From the NCBI RefSeq assembly GCF_019249245.1, contig NZ_JAESDK010000002.1:212195-276194 (forward strand): a DNA stretch of 64,000 bases, written 5' to 3'. Shown here piece after piece: positions 18,953-29,290 of the stretch; the stretch's first letter is position 1, and each line of letters begins with the position of its first letter. The notes under the pieces are model-generated. The model had not been told where the DNA came from and searched no databases. It saw nothing but the letters and a program-made list of their open reading frames with translations. This DNA is from Alteromonas lipotrueiana. Lineage in GTDB: Bacteria; Pseudomonadota; Gammaproteobacteria; Enterobacterales; Alteromonadaceae. The position numbers were made by a program, and so were the translations under genes.

Positions 18953-18969
18953 GAATCAATCATTGATTC
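18953..18969. repeat. 17-bp palindrome between rseC and lepA
   Basis: GAATCAAT, one central C, then ATTGATTC form a perfect 8-bp dyad 8 bases after the rseC stop. There is no T run, so it does not look like an intrinsic terminator; a protein-binding site is possible. Confidence 0.6.
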
Positions 18970-19135
18970 ATTGCAGATGAACTAATTCGCTTTTATGTTC
19001 AGAAATAGGTAAAATCCGCACTCTTTACGCTGTTATCCGACTTTGTTTTATACAATGAAATGACAGCGCCTCTGTGTCTTTGCTACGGCAAAGTATTTAT
19101 AACGTTTTGACTTATTGCAGGTAACCTCCAGCATT

Positions 19136-20932
19136 ATGCAACATTCGCACATTCGTAACTTTAGTATTATTGCTCATATCGACCATGGTAAATCCACGCT
19201 TTCAGATCGGTTAATTCAGGTTTGCGGGGGGTTAACCGAACGTGAGATGGCCGAGCAGGTACTGGATTCCATGGACCTTGAGCGTGAGCGCGGGATCACT
19301 ATCAAGGCTCAGAGTGTGACATTAAATTACACTGCGAAAAACGGTGAAACTTATCAGCTGAACTTCATCGACACCCCAGGACACGTCGATTTCTCTTATG
19401 AAGTTTCACGCTCGTTAAAGGCCTGCGAAGGGGCCTTGCTGGTGGTAGATGCCGGTCAGGGTGTTGAAGCACAAACCCTGGCAAATTGTTATACCGCCAT
19501 TGAGATGGATTTAGAAGTCGTACCGATTCTGAATAAAATCGATTTGCCCCAAGCTGAACCTGATCGTGTGGCAGAAGAAATCGAAGATATAGTAGGAATT
19601 GATGCTGTAGAAGCCGTTCGTTGTTCAGCGAAAACCGGTATTGGTGTCGAGGATGTTCTTGAAGAGATAGTAAAACGTATTCCGCCGCCGGTAGGCGACC
19701 GTAACAAGCCACTAAAGGCATTAATCGTAGACTCCTGGTTTGATAACTACCAGGGCGTGGTTTCGCTGGTTAGAATTATTGAAGGCGAAATGCATGTAAA
19801 AGATAAGTTGCAGATTATGTCTAACGGTCAGGTGCATCAGGCTGACAAAGTTGGTATTTTTACGCCTAAGCAAAAAGACACCGGCGTGTTGCGCGCAGGT
19901 GAAGTAGGTTATGTCATTGCCGGCATCAAAGATATTTTGGGCGCGCCGGTTGGCGATACCATTACCACTGCTAAAAATCCGGCCACAGAGATGCTCGAAG
20001 GCTTCAAGAAAGTAAAACCCCAGGTTTACGCAGGGGTCTTCCCTGTCAGTTCTGATGACTACGAAGACTTTCGGGATGCACTGACCAAATTGAGTCTTAA
20101 TGACGCTTCATTATTTTTTGAGCCAGAAAGTTCCGCGGCACTGGGCTTTGGTTTCAGAATTGGTTTTCTGGGTATGCTGCATATGGAGATTGTTCAGGAG
20201 CGTCTTGAACGTGAGTACGATCTGGACCTTATCACCACCGCGCCAACGGTAATATATGAAGTACTCAATACCAAAGGTGAGCTGGTAGTAGTAGACAGCC
20301 CGGCTAAACTTCCTCCTATTAATGACATTGAAGAAATTCGCGAGCCTATTGTCGAAGCCAACATTCTGGTTCCGCAGGAATACCTGGGTAATGTTATAAC
20401 CCTGTGTGTAGAAAAGCGCGGAATGCAGACCAATATGGCATACCACGGTAACCAGGTGGCATTGACCTATGAAATTCCGATGGCTGAAGTTGTATTAGAT
20501 TTCTTCGACCGTCTTAAATCAACCAGTCGCGGTTTTGCCTCGCTTGATTACAACTTTAAAAAGTTTGTGGCCTCAGATATGGCCCGCGTAGACATTATGA
20601 TCAACGGCGAGCGGGTTGATGCGCTGGCGGTGATCACGCACAAAGAAAACAGTCAAAGCCGGGGCCGCGAATTAGTCGATAAGCTGCGTGAACTGATTCC
20701 AAGACAAATGTTTGATATCGCCATTCAGGCCGCTATCGGCAACCACGTTATTGCCCGAAGCACCGTTAAACAATTGCGTAAGAATGTTATTGCTAAATGT
20801 TATGGCGGCGATGTCAGCCGTAAGAAAAAGCTTCTTCAAAAACAAAAAGAAGGAAAAAAACGCATGAAGCAGGTGGGCAATGTAGAGCTACCTCAGGATG
20901 CGTTTTTGGCGGTGTTAAAGGTAGGTAAATAA
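19136..20932 (+). CDS. lepA: Elongation factor 4 (LepA)
   Basis: A ribosome-bound GTPase of 598 residues. The start [21 protein letters not shown] at 19136 is preferred to an upstream TTG. Motifs: G1 [10 protein letters not shown]3 DTPGHVDF, G4 NKID; the EF-G-like domains and the LepA-specific C-terminal domain ([30 protein letters not shown]) are complete. It is first in the lepA-lepB-rnc-era series, in which every junction overlaps. Confidence 0.97.
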   Translation: MQHSHIRNFSIIAHIDHGKSTLSDRLIQVCGGLTEREMAEQVLDSMDLERERGITIKAQSVTLNYTAKNGETYQLNFIDTPGHVDFSYEVSRSLKACEGALLVVDAGQGVEAQTLANCYTAIEMDLEVVPILNKIDLPQAEPDRVAEEIEDIVGIDAVEAVRCSAKTGIGVEDVLEEIVKRIPPPVGDRNKPLKALIVDSWFDNYQGVVSLVRIIEGEMHVKDKLQIMSNGQVHQADKVGIFTPKQKDTGVLRAGEVGYVIAGIKDILGAPVGDTITTAKNPATEMLEGFKKVKPQVYAGVFPVSSDDYEDFRDALTKLSLNDASLFFEPESSAALGFGFRIGFLGMLHMEIVQERLEREYDLDLITTAPTVIYEVLNTKGELVVVDSPAKLPPINDIEEIREPIVEANILVPQEYLGNVITLCVEKRGMQTNMAYHGNQVALTYEIPMAEVVLDFFDRLKSTSRGFASLDYNFKKFVASDMARVDIMINGERVDALAVITHKENSQSRGRELVDKLRELIPRQMFDIAIQAAIGNHVIARSTVKQLRKNVIAKCYGGDVSRKKKLLQKQKEGKKRMKQVGNVELPQDAFLAVLKVGK

Positions 20933-21813
20933 TGGCAAATTACTTTTCTATATTGCTGGTTATCCTTACCGTTGTAACAGGACTGGTATGGTTGCTGGAT
21001 GCTTTATTTTGGGCGCCTAAGCGCAAAGATGCGGCGGCAAAAGGACAATCTTCAGAGCTGCCATACTGGGTCGATACCTCACAGCAGTTATTTCCTGTCA
21101 TCGCTTTTGTGCTGGTATTACGCTCGTTTTTGTATGAACCGTTTCAAATTCCGTCGGGCTCTATGATGCCTACATTATTAGTGGGCGACTTTATTCTGGT
21201 CGAAAAATACACCTACGGTTTGAAAGATCCGGTGGTGCGTCACAAATTTTTAGAAACAGGCGCACCAGAGCGTGGCGATATTGTGGTCTTTAAGTATCCA
21301 GAAGACCCGAATATTGATTATATCAAGCGGGTAGTGGGTTTACCGGGCGATACTGTCGTTTATCAGGACAAGCAGTTATTTATTAAGCCCAAGTGTACCG
21401 GTGACAATGCGCAGCGGTGTGCAAAGTTGCAACCGGTTCCGTTGGAATTTAAAAACCGTGGCGAGTTTGTTCAAAACATGGCTCCGTTGCTACGCTTTAC
21501 CGAAGATCTCAATGCCACGGGGCATGATATTCTTCGACACCCCATGCGTGCAGATATGACCCACCGGTATTACGCTCAGCCAGGTAGCCGGGCAGGGCAG
21601 TGGTTAGTACCCGAAAATGAGTATTTTGTGATGGGCGACAATCGCGACAATAGCCGCGATAGTCGGTTTTGGGGCTTTGTACCCGATGCCAATCTGGTGG
21701 GTAAAGCAGTGGCAATATGGGTAAGCTTTGAATTTGAGCGCAATCCGGAAGATTGGATCCCCGCGTGGGTTCCTACCGGCATTCGTTTTAACCGTATTGG
21801 TGGCATTGACTGA
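20932..21813 (+). CDS. lepB: Signal peptidase I
   Basis: A 293-residue inner-membrane peptidase that removes Sec and Tat signal peptides. Two transmembrane segments are at about residues 4-27 and 54-66. The catalytic serine is Ser77 in PSGSMMPTL and the general base lysine is Lys132 in YIKRVVGLPGD. Box E (MGDNRDNSRDSRFWG) is present. The ATG shares a base with the lepA stop (TAATG). Confidence 0.97.
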   Translation: MANYFSILLVILTVVTGLVWLLDALFWAPKRKDAAAKGQSSELPYWVDTSQQLFPVIAFVLVLRSFLYEPFQIPSGSMMPTLLVGDFILVEKYTYGLKDPVVRHKFLETGAPERGDIVVFKYPEDPNIDYIKRVVGLPGDTVVYQDKQLFIKPKCTGDNAQRCAKLQPVPLEFKNRGEFVQNMAPLLRFTEDLNATGHDILRHPMRADMTHRYYAQPGSRAGQWLVPENEYFVMGDNRDNSRDSRFWGFVPDANLVGKAVAIWVSFEFERNPEDWIPAWVPTGIRFNRIGGID

Positions 21814-22502
21814 TGCAGGGTATTGATAAATTTGCGCATTTATCTCGCATACTAAACTATCGTTTTGAAGACTTAACCTTACTTGAGCAAGCTTTGACCC
21901 ATCGAAGCGCCGCTAAGCTTCACAATGAACGATTAGAGTTTTTGGGAGACGCGGTACTGGGGATGGTGATTGCCGAGGCCTTGTATAATACGTTTGAAAG
22001 TGTGCCAGAAGGCAAGCTAACCCGAATGCGTTCGACCCTGGTCAAGGGTGAGACATTGGCTGAGATTGCCAAAGAAGCAAAGCTGGGAGAACTGCTGAGA
22101 TTGGGGCAGGGCGAACTCAAAAGTGGCGGTCATCGTCGTAGCTCTATTTTAGCCGACGCCGTTGAAGCTATTTTAGGGGCGATTTATCTGGAAGCGGGTT
22201 TAGAGCCCACACGTAACGTGATTCTGAAACTATGGGCACAGCGTATTGAAGCGTTGAATCCTCATGAGCACCCTAAAGATAATAAAACTCAGTTACAGGA
22301 GTTTTTACAATCACGCCGTCAACCTTTACCTATTTATGAAGTTGTTAATATCTCGGGTAAAGATCATGACCAAACTTTTGAGATAAGCTGTAAAATTTCT
22401 CAGGAAGGTGAGCCGGTAACGGCCTCGGGAAACAGCCGCCGTAAAGCTGAACAAAAGGCCGCTAAATTAATGCTTGAGAGGTTAGAAAATGCAGCTCGAT
22501 GA
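21813..22502 (+). CDS. rnc: Ribonuclease III
   Basis: A 229-residue double-stranded-RNA endonuclease that processes rRNA precursors and many mRNAs. The catalytic signature [20 protein letters not shown] and the second acidic motif [16 protein letters not shown] lie in the N-terminal domain. A double-stranded-RNA binding domain covers about residues 155-226. TGATG overlap with lepB, and 14-base overlap with era. Confidence 0.97.
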   Translation: MQGIDKFAHLSRILNYRFEDLTLLEQALTHRSAAKLHNERLEFLGDAVLGMVIAEALYNTFESVPEGKLTRMRSTLVKGETLAEIAKEAKLGELLRLGQGELKSGGHRRSSILADAVEAILGAIYLEAGLEPTRNVILKLWAQRIEALNPHEHPKDNKTQLQEFLQSRRQPLPIYEVVNISGKDHDQTFEISCKISQEGEPVTASGNSRRKAEQKAAKLMLERLENAAR

Positions 22503-23397
22503 TATACAAACCCGCTGCGGGCTAGTTGCCATAGTCGGCCGGCCCAACGTTGGGAAATCGACCTTGCTTAATTGTCTTTTAGGGCAAAAAGTCAGTATTA
22601 CGTCGCGTAAACCGCAAACCACGCGCCACCGTATTCTAGGCATTGATACCGAAGCGCAGTCGCAAACCATTTACGTCGATACTCCCGGGTTACACAAAGA
22701 AGAAAAACGAGCGATTAATCGCTACATGAACCGCGCGGCATCTTCTTCACTTGCCGAAGTAGGCTTGATTTTGATGGTGGTAGAAGGCACACGCTGGAGC
22801 GATGATGACGAAATGGTACTTACCAAGGTTCGTCAAACCGGGTTGCCGGTCTATTTGATAGTGAACAAAATAGATAAAGTTCAGGACAAAAAAGCCCTGA
22901 TGGAGCATCTGCAAAAACTATCTTCGCAATTTGATTTTGAACATATTGTTCCGGTTAGTGCTAAACAAGGCAAACAGGTCGACGCCTTGCGAGAGCTTGT
23001 GCAAAAAAGCTTGCCCGAAAGCGAATTTTTCTTTCCCGAAGATTATATTACCGACCGTTCCAGTCGCTTTATGGCTGCTGAAATAATTCGTGAAAAACTG
23101 ATGCGTTATACAGGTGATGAGCTGCCTTACTCTACCACGGTAGAAATTGAACAATTTAAGATGACTGACAACGGTGTTTACCGAATTAATGGTCTTATTC
23201 TGGTAGAGCGTGAAACTCAGAAGCGAATGGTTATTGGTAAAGGTGGCAAACATATTAAAACCATTGGTGAGCAGGCACGTATGGACATGGAAAACCTGTT
23301 TGATACCAAAGTATTTTTAGAACTGTGGGTTAAGGTAAAACAAGGCTGGGCCGATGACGAGCGGGCGCTTCGTTCATTAGGCTACGGCGAGGACTAA
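22489..23397 (+). CDS. era: GTPase Era
   Basis: A 302-residue GTPase that binds the 3' end of 16S rRNA and helps 30S assembly. G1 GRPNVGKST at residues 17-25, G3 DTPGLH, G4 NKID. The C-terminal KH domain contains [17 protein letters not shown]. The usual next gene in many relatives, recO, is absent here; pdxH follows instead. Confidence 0.97.
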   Translation: MQLDDIQTRCGLVAIVGRPNVGKSTLLNCLLGQKVSITSRKPQTTRHRILGIDTEAQSQTIYVDTPGLHKEEKRAINRYMNRAASSSLAEVGLILMVVEGTRWSDDDEMVLTKVRQTGLPVYLIVNKIDKVQDKKALMEHLQKLSSQFDFEHIVPVSAKQGKQVDALRELVQKSLPESEFFFPEDYITDRSSRFMAAEIIREKLMRYTGDELPYSTTVEIEQFKMTDNGVYRINGLILVERETQKRMVIGKGGKHIKTIGEQARMDMENLFDTKVFLELWVKVKQGWADDERALRSLGYGED

Positions 23398-23445
23398 TAA
23401 TCCGACGTAGTGGTCGCCGATTAATGTATGCAGAAGGGCACAATA

Positions 23446-24084
23446 ATGGCTATTTCAAATATGCGTCGACAATACTCTATGGGGACTCTCACCAAAGAAG
23501 CATTACCCCTCGACCCCATGGTATTGTTCGATACGTGGCTTAATGATGCTATTGAAGCAAAGATACCCGATCCTACCGCAATGACTGTTGCTACGGTTAA
23601 CGAGCAGGGTCAGCCTTCCCAGCGCATTGTTCTGTTAAAAGAGGTTACCCGCGAGGGGTTTGTCTTTTACACGAATTTCGGTAGCCGTAAAGCGCGCGAA
23701 CTGAGTGGCAATGCGCGGGTTTCTTTGCATTTCCCCTGGTTTTTTATGGAACGTCAGGTCAGTGTTCGCGGCGTAGCAGAAAAGTTATCGGCTACGCACA
23801 ACGCCGCTTACTTTTTTTCCAGGCCCATCGACAGTCAACTTGCTGCTTATGCTTCGCGTCAAAGCCAGCCTATTGATGATAAAAAGACACTATTAACGCG
23901 CTTTGCCCAATTAAAAGAGCAATACAGCGATAATACCCTGCCGGCCCCGGATTTTTGGGGCGGTTTTTTGATTAAGCCTTCGCAGATTGAATTTTGGCAG
24001 GGTGGAGTAGATCGCCTGCATGACCGGTTTGAGTATACCCGCGGTTCAGGCGAAAGCTGGGACGCCCAACGTTTGATGCCGTGA
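23446..24084 (+). CDS. pdxH: Pyridoxine/pyridoxamine 5'-phosphate oxidase
   Basis: A 212-residue FMN enzyme that makes pyridoxal phosphate. The start at 23446 (MAISNMRRQYS) follows an AAGGG 9-10 bases upstream. Conserved segments include PTAMTVATVNEQGQPSQRIVLLKE, FYTNFGSRKARELSGN, SRPIDSQLAAYASRQSQ and the C-terminal EFWQGGVDRLHDRFEY...RLMP. It overlaps the TatD-type gene by one base (TGATG). Confidence 0.95.
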   Translation: MAISNMRRQYSMGTLTKEALPLDPMVLFDTWLNDAIEAKIPDPTAMTVATVNEQGQPSQRIVLLKEVTREGFVFYTNFGSRKARELSGNARVSLHFPWFFMERQVSVRGVAEKLSATHNAAYFFSRPIDSQLAAYASRQSQPIDDKKTLLTRFAQLKEQYSDNTLPAPDFWGGFLIKPSQIEFWQGGVDRLHDRFEYTRGSGESWDAQRLMP

Positions 24085-24848
24085 TGATTGACAGTCATTG
24101 TCATCTTGACTTACCCGCGTTTAAGAATGACGTTGACGACGTAATCGCGCGCAGCGAAAAAGCCGGTGTTGTTCGGTTTCTGGTTCCGGGAACTACCCCA
24201 AAGGGTTGGCAACGCCAAAGTGTATTACGGCAACGTTACCCGCAGGTTGATATCGCTTTTGGTTTGCATCCGTACTTTGATACATCAATGCAAACCAAAA
24301 GTCTGGATGCGCTCAATGCATGGTTGTACGATGCGCATGAAGATGCAGTGGCCATAGGTGAGATTGGCCTGGATGCAACGGTGTCTACGCCTGTGAAAAC
24401 GCAGCAATATATCTTTGCGCAGCAACTACAGCTGGCTAAAGAATATCAGTTACCGGTGATTCTCCACCACCGCAAAACGCATCATTTGTTACACGCGTCG
24501 CTTAAGCAGGAAAACTTTGAAGGCGGCGGTATTATCCATGCATTTTCAGGCAGCCAGCAACAAGCAGAGAAATACATTGAGCGAGGTTTTTTACTGGGGG
24601 TCGGTGGCACAATCACCTATGACCGGGCCACGAAAACTCGCGGCGCCCTAGCCTCAGTCCCATTAAGCAGCCTGGTTTTAGAAACCGACTCACCCGACAT
24701 GCCAGTAGCAGGCTATCAGGGTCAGCGCAATACCCCCGAGCGACTTCTTGATATTACCAACGCATTAGCGTCTTTGTTAGATACCGGCCCTGAGCAAATT
24801 ATCCAGCAAACCACCGATAATTATCATCGGTTATTTGTCAGAAGATGA
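24084..24848 (+). CDS. TatD/YjjV-family metal-dependent hydrolase
   Basis: A 254-residue TIM-barrel hydrolase of the TatD DNase family. Metal-binding motifs: DSHCHLD near the N-terminus, GLHPY, GEIGLDA, a histidine in ILHHRKTHH, IIHAFSGS and ETDSPDMP. The N-terminal half is most like E. coli YjjV. TatD enzymes are 3'-exonucleases acting on damaged or single-stranded DNA; the substrate of this member is not known. Its 3' end overlaps the convergent Smp-like gene by 18 bases. Confidence 0.88.
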   Translation: MIDSHCHLDLPAFKNDVDDVIARSEKAGVVRFLVPGTTPKGWQRQSVLRQRYPQVDIAFGLHPYFDTSMQTKSLDALNAWLYDAHEDAVAIGEIGLDATVSTPVKTQQYIFAQQLQLAKEYQLPVILHHRKTHHLLHASLKQENFEGGGIIHAFSGSQQQAEKYIERGFLLGVGGTITYDRATKTRGALASVPLSSLVLETDSPDMPVAGYQGQRNTPERLLDITNALASLLDTGPEQIIQQTTDNYHRLFVRR

Positions 24849-25445
24849 GCGCTGATGCAGCTTTTTACTCAACCATGGCCGAAGCTGATAATAAATACGC
24901 GCACAGTAAGCGCCGCCAATAAAAACAATTATGGCCAGCATAATGGCGCTTTCAAAGCGCATGGCTGCTAATTCGTAAGGTCGTTTTAACTGACGTGCTG
25001 CATCATTGTTAATTTGTACATACCCAACAACACTTTTTGCCCGGTTAACAATGTCGGCAACATGCACCACCGGAGGCCAGTCATACGGTGAACTAATCTC
25101 GGTTTCACGTTGTTTACTAAAGAGCACTTTACCTTGTGCATCAAATATTTTTGCGCTGATTACCCCGGGTTCCTGAGTAATAAAAGCCATGGATTGCTCA
25201 ATGGTCTGCGTATCACCAGTTTGCATAGGCTGGGTTAATAAGCGGGCATAGTGACGAGCAAGTACGGCCGAGGGTTGATTGACCTCATGGGCCAGCCAAG
25301 CTGTTTGTTGTTCCTGATATTTATGCCACGCCATTACCGCAAGGGCTGCGGTCAGCAGCATTATTGTGGTATGAATCAAACGACGTGCAGCAAAAAATCG
25401 TTCTGGCATTTCATGTTGCTTACGCCGACTCTCCTCAAGTCTCAT
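24831..25445 (-). CDS. Smp/YtjB-like inner membrane protein
   Basis: A 204-residue protein with transmembrane segments at about residues 22-40 and 165-182. Between them lies a periplasmic domain of the type found beside serB in enterics and vibrios (Smp/YtjB). The middle segment (VLARHYARLLTQPMQTGDTQTIEQSMAFITQEPGVISAKIFDAQGKVLF) resembles a small sensor domain. It is divergent from serB, the same context as in E. coli. No biochemical function is established for the family. Confidence 0.75.
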   Translation of the reverse strand: MRLEESRRKQHEMPERFFAARRLIHTTIMLLTAALAVMAWHKYQEQQTAWLAHEVNQPSAVLARHYARLLTQPMQTGDTQTIEQSMAFITQEPGVISAKIFDAQGKVLFSKQRETEISSPYDWPPVVHVADIVNRAKSVVGYVQINNDAARQLKRPYELAAMRFESAIMLAIIVFIGGAYCARIYYQLRPWLSKKLHQRSSSDK

Positions 25446-25562
25446 CGGTACCTACGGTGATAAAGATAAATATCATAAAGTTATAGTATCAAGTTCGTGA
25501 GGCTATCGGTAAAAATTATCGATTACGTTTATTTCGCTAAACATCAGCATAAGGTAGGATGT

Positions 25563-25592
25563 ATGCACTTTTTTGCTGACAGTAACAGGTAA
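25563..25592 (+). other. Nine-codon reading frame upstream of serB with a good ribosome site
   Basis: ATG at 25563, preceded by AAGGTAGGA, encodes MHFFADSNR and stops at 25590-25592, 4 bases before the likely serB start. It contains a run of six T (25569-25574). Loss of one T would join this ATG in frame to serB. It is either a leader peptide or the real serB start disrupted by a one-base difference. Confidence 0.5.
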
Positions 25593-25596
25593 GAGT

Positions 25597-26610
25597 GTGG
25601 CTGTGCTACCGATATCCGACTATCAACGCTATGCGCATCAGTTTCTTTTAGAAAGTTTTCAAACCCGGTCTTATCTGAACTACAGTGACGGGGAGTGGAA
25701 AAAACACCTCACGCCTGCTGATGAGGGTGGCAATACCGTGCTGACTGTATTTGGCCAGGCAATCAACTTCCATCAGCTTGAAGGTTTACTCATGCAGTTA
25801 GGCACGAGTATAACGTTGCACCGCATTCAGCGGCATTCGCTGTGTAATGTATATGGTGAAACTGTGTTGCGCGCTAATGTCACCTTAAACGATGAAGCGC
25901 AGGCGAGGGTACGTTTAGCGCAGGCTTGTGAGCAGTTTGCACTAGAAGCCGGTATTCAGTTGCAGCAACCCAAACTAAAAGAAGCAGGGTTGCTGGTCAT
26001 GGATATGGACAGTACGGTTATACAGATTGAATGTATTGATGAGATTGCCGCCCTGGCAGGGTGTAAAGATGAAGTTTCTGAAGTTACCCTTCAGGCGATG
26101 CAGGGCAAACTTGATTTTGACGCGAGTCTTATTAAGCGGGTGGCGTGTTTAAAAGGAGTTGAAGTAGCGGCGCTTGAAAAAATTCGCGATAGCTTACCGC
26201 TAACCCAAGGCATTCAGATACTGATTAAAGAGTTGAAAATGCGCAATTGGAGACTGGCAATTGCTTCAGGTGGGTTTACTTATTTTGCCGATTATTTGGG
26301 TGAACGCCTGGGTTTAGATGAGACCCTGGCAAATATTCTTGAGGTCAATAAAGGTAAGCTAACCGGGCAGGTGACGGGCTCTATTGTGAATGGTGAAACA
26401 AAAGCGCAAACCATCGCCAGACTTGCGAGCGCTTACGATATTCCTCTTAGCCAGACCGTAGCAGCAGGAGACGGTGCTAACGATCTCCCAATGATGCAGG
26501 TCGCTTCATTAGGCGTAGCTTGCCATGCAAAACCTACGGTCACAGAACACGCTGATGTCAGTATACGGCACAGTGGTTTACATGCGTTGCTGTATTTTTT
26601 AGAGGTATAA
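25597..26610 (+). CDS. serB: Phosphoserine phosphatase
   Basis: SerB hydrolyses phosphoserine in the last step of serine synthesis. About 337 residues from a GTG at 25597 with AGGTAAGA upstream; the frame is open back to a TTG at 25573. An N-terminal ACT-like domain (VLTVFGQAINFHQLEGLLMQLG) precedes the HAD core: DMDSTVIQIECIDEIA (nucleophile Asp coded at 26002), RDSLPLTQGI, SGGFTYFADYLGERLG and the late motif AAGDGANDLPMM. It diverges from the Smp-like gene. Confidence 0.95.
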   Translation: MAVLPISDYQRYAHQFLLESFQTRSYLNYSDGEWKKHLTPADEGGNTVLTVFGQAINFHQLEGLLMQLGTSITLHRIQRHSLCNVYGETVLRANVTLNDEAQARVRLAQACEQFALEAGIQLQQPKLKEAGLLVMDMDSTVIQIECIDEIAALAGCKDEVSEVTLQAMQGKLDFDASLIKRVACLKGVEVAALEKIRDSLPLTQGIQILIKELKMRNWRLAIASGGFTYFADYLGERLGLDETLANILEVNKGKLTGQVTGSIVNGETKAQTIARLASAYDIPLSQTVAAGDGANDLPMMQVASLGVACHAKPTVTEHADVSIRHSGLHALLYFLEV

Positions 26611-26617
26611 CCGGCAG

Positions 26618-29131
26618 CTATTCTGCCGGGGTCAGCGTCTTGTAATTAGCTCCGTTTTGTTGATTAAACAGTCGGTTTTGGCGAATACGTTCTGGTTCAA
26701 TATTATAACGTCCCAACACTTCATCGGTAATGTCTACCAAGTGAACACAGGCTGCTATGTTCCAGATTTTGTCTTCTAGTTCGCGGGCTTTGTGAATGGC
26801 GTACATACTCACGTAATTCATTTCAGCCTGTAACATATCGCGATCTGGCTTGCCGGTTGTGGTAAGCAAAACATGTAATGCAATAAACTGACCTCTGGCC
26901 ATAGCATCGTTAATAAAATTAATACGGGTTTCGTCGTGCACAAACCGTGTATCAAAGCGGGGTATAATGGCGAGTTTGTTTTCTTTACGGGTGGGATCAA
27001 AGGAAATATAAAGCTCTTGTCGTAATGGCAGCTGCTCTACTTTGATTTGTTTTATACCGTGCTGAATAAATGGGGCTTCTAAATTGCGGTCCCGAAACAT
27101 AAACTCAAAATTTAATTCACGGTCGGCCGCAAAATGCGCTGCAATCCGATTTACATTTTCATCCCGACGACTAATTATGGCCGACTGAGGAAGATATCGA
27201 GCCCCGTCTTTTGCCATAACAAAGGCCAGTGAAGGAATATTTTTCGCATTAATGCATCGTAAAGCGTGCCCCATACCGGGAATGTCTTCTTCTTCCGGAT
27301 ACGTTTTTAATGCGGCTTTGTTCTTCTTAATGAGGTTTTCAAAAAAGTTTCTGGCCGATGTGCCCAACTCACCTTCTAAAGCTTTTAGATGCAAGATATT
27401 TTTGTCGTCATTGATGTTAATCACTTTATAGCGTAGCTGCATAACATCATAGCTTTCGGTTAACGCCTGCAGGGCTGGAAAGCCTACTTCAACCACGGAG
27501 TCTATTTCACCGCTAAACTCATGGGTGAGCTCAATTCGCAGACCGCGAACGGAAATATCCTCACTGACACCTTGCCACTGCGCTTCGGTTTGCGACAGCG
27601 ATAACAGCAGGTGCGAGCGCATAAGGTATCGTTTTTCCATGCGTTTATCATGATAACGATACCGGTAAGTGGTTATGGGGGCGGGTATGCGGTTACGGGG
27701 GTGTGCAAATACTTTTAAATGCGAAAGGCTGCTGCGATTGAACTTGTATTCACTGTAATGACGCTGACCACTTCCAGATGTAATATCGGTAATGTGTACG
27801 ATAAAGCGTAAGCTTTTTAGCCGAGCCATCAGGCGTGGTGAGGGCGCCTGATTTTGCTGCTTTACTTTACTGCTGATATTATCAGGAATAGACAAAGGTG
27901 CATGCGCCTGTCCCGGTGACATATCGGTCATAGTCAGTTTGAATACCCGCCAGCTTGCTTTGCGCGACCCAAATCCCAGATAGACGGACTTCAGGGCAGC
28001 GTTTTTATCCAGCTCCTGCATGGAGGCAGAGTAAAAATAAACTTTTTCATTTTGCAGATGAGTAAATGCAAAAACGTAAAGTTCACGTTCGTTTTTGGGC
28101 AGTTTAACCAGTTTTGCTAACCGGGCAAAGTTTACCAGATAGCCGACTTGTAAGGTGTCTTCTTCGTTTGACCAATATTCCAGTATGTCTGTGTTAACTT
28201 CATTGGTCATTGCATAACGAGGGCTAAGTTTGCCGTCTTCATAGGCAATGAAAATGGGCAGCGAAGGGCTTCGGGGCGACAAAAACTGCTCAACCGTTTT
28301 ATTGAAAATCGCCTCGATGGTGTTGTTCATATTGACTTTATAACGGCGCTTATTGCCGTGAATAAAGTTTTCTAAAAACTCATCAAAAGGAGTGTTTGGC
28401 GTATCAGTGCTGCGCTTGAGCATTAGATACAAAAATTCATTTTTATGAATGATTTTTAAAACGTTGTAAGCAATACCGTGATTTTTGTCCAGAGAGAATT
28501 CTTCTTCAAGTCCCCGAAAGAAAACCTCAATAGTCTGGCCTGTAGTTATGTTAGCGGCATGAGAAAGCTTGACCTGCAAGCCTTCGGCCGAGATGTCAAT
28601 ACTGTTGCCGCGCCATTGATATCCGGCGTCGTTCATCACTTCTACGGCGACGGCAAAATTCATACGCTCGTGCTGGCGCTGGGCGTAGGAAAGCAAGTTT
28701 ACTACCGGAACATTGTAGCGTTCCATAGGCATCGTCTGATACGCCGGCACTTTCCCTTTCGCGGAATCACTGGCTTTTTCACGCATTACCCGAAAGTTGT
28801 TTTCGGTTTCCATCACCGACTCGTAAACACCAAAGGTAAAGTTGCCATAAACCGCGATTTGTTTTTTAAATTCTTTTATCGCCGTATCGTCAAGATAGTG
28901 TTTTGTCCCAGCATACTCATACAACTGACATTTGCCCTTAACATGTCCACGAAGATCAATTGAACGCAAGCACGGCCGGGCCAGACGTTTTACCTCCATT
29001 TTAATCAAAAATCGACGTTCATTAGCAAGACCCGCGGTGAGTCTGTTGAGCTTTTGGTTAAAATCTTGCCGGGCCACGTAGGGCTTTAGCTGATCAATTA
29101 TCTCAGCGTACTGGCGCAAATCATCATTCAT
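26618..29131 (-). CDS. Large protein with two PilZ domains
   Basis: A protein of about 837 residues. Two complete PilZ c-di-GMP signatures are visible. The first has RQHER near residue 151 and DISAEG near 182; the second has RMEKR near residue 497 and EDISVRG near 524. Each PilZ domain is followed by a long alpha/beta stretch of unknown type, so the whole looks like an internal duplication with diverged halves. There are no transmembrane segments or signal peptide. Similar large PilZ proteins occur beside radA in Alteromonadales and Vibrio; the output function is unknown. The start is uncertain: neither the ATG at 29131 nor the TTG at 29137 has a good ribosome site. Confidence 0.85.
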   Translation of the reverse strand: MNDDLRQYAEIIDQLKPYVARQDFNQKLNRLTAGLANERRFLIKMEVKRLARPCLRSIDLRGHVKGKCQLYEYAGTKHYLDDTAIKEFKKQIAVYGNFTFGVYESVMETENNFRVMREKASDSAKGKVPAYQTMPMERYNVPVVNLLSYAQRQHERMNFAVAVEVMNDAGYQWRGNSIDISAEGLQVKLSHAANITTGQTIEVFFRGLEEEFSLDKNHGIAYNVLKIIHKNEFLYLMLKRSTDTPNTPFDEFLENFIHGNKRRYKVNMNNTIEAIFNKTVEQFLSPRSPSLPIFIAYEDGKLSPRYAMTNEVNTDILEYWSNEEDTLQVGYLVNFARLAKLVKLPKNERELYVFAFTHLQNEKVYFYSASMQELDKNAALKSVYLGFGSRKASWRVFKLTMTDMSPGQAHAPLSIPDNISSKVKQQNQAPSPRLMARLKSLRFIVHITDITSGSGQRHYSEYKFNRSSLSHLKVFAHPRNRIPAPITTYRYRYHDKRMEKRYLMRSHLLLSLSQTEAQWQGVSEDISVRGLRIELTHEFSGEIDSVVEVGFPALQALTESYDVMQLRYKVININDDKNILHLKALEGELGTSARNFFENLIKKNKAALKTYPEEEDIPGMGHALRCINAKNIPSLAFVMAKDGARYLPQSAIISRRDENVNRIAAHFAADRELNFEFMFRDRNLEAPFIQHGIKQIKVEQLPLRQELYISFDPTRKENKLAIIPRFDTRFVHDETRINFINDAMARGQFIALHVLLTTTGKPDRDMLQAEMNYVSMYAIHKARELEDKIWNIAACVHLVDITDEVLGRYNIEPERIRQNRLFNQQNGANYKTLTPAE

Positions 29132-29290
29132 AGGCAATTATAATTATAATATTGAGCAGACAGGCTATTAAGGTTATCGGCAGCACGTCCAGACTCTGAA
29201 ATTAGTTGTTATTATGATACCTGAGTTCAGCATGCAGGCATGGTGGTAACGGTGTAGAATACCCTGAAATGTCAGAAGTGAAAATAGTTT

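Noticed and set aside
26611..26629. Hairpin CCGGCAG/CTGCCGG between serB and the large PilZ gene as a terminator
   Set aside because: No T run on either strand, and it overlaps the stop codon of the PilZ gene.
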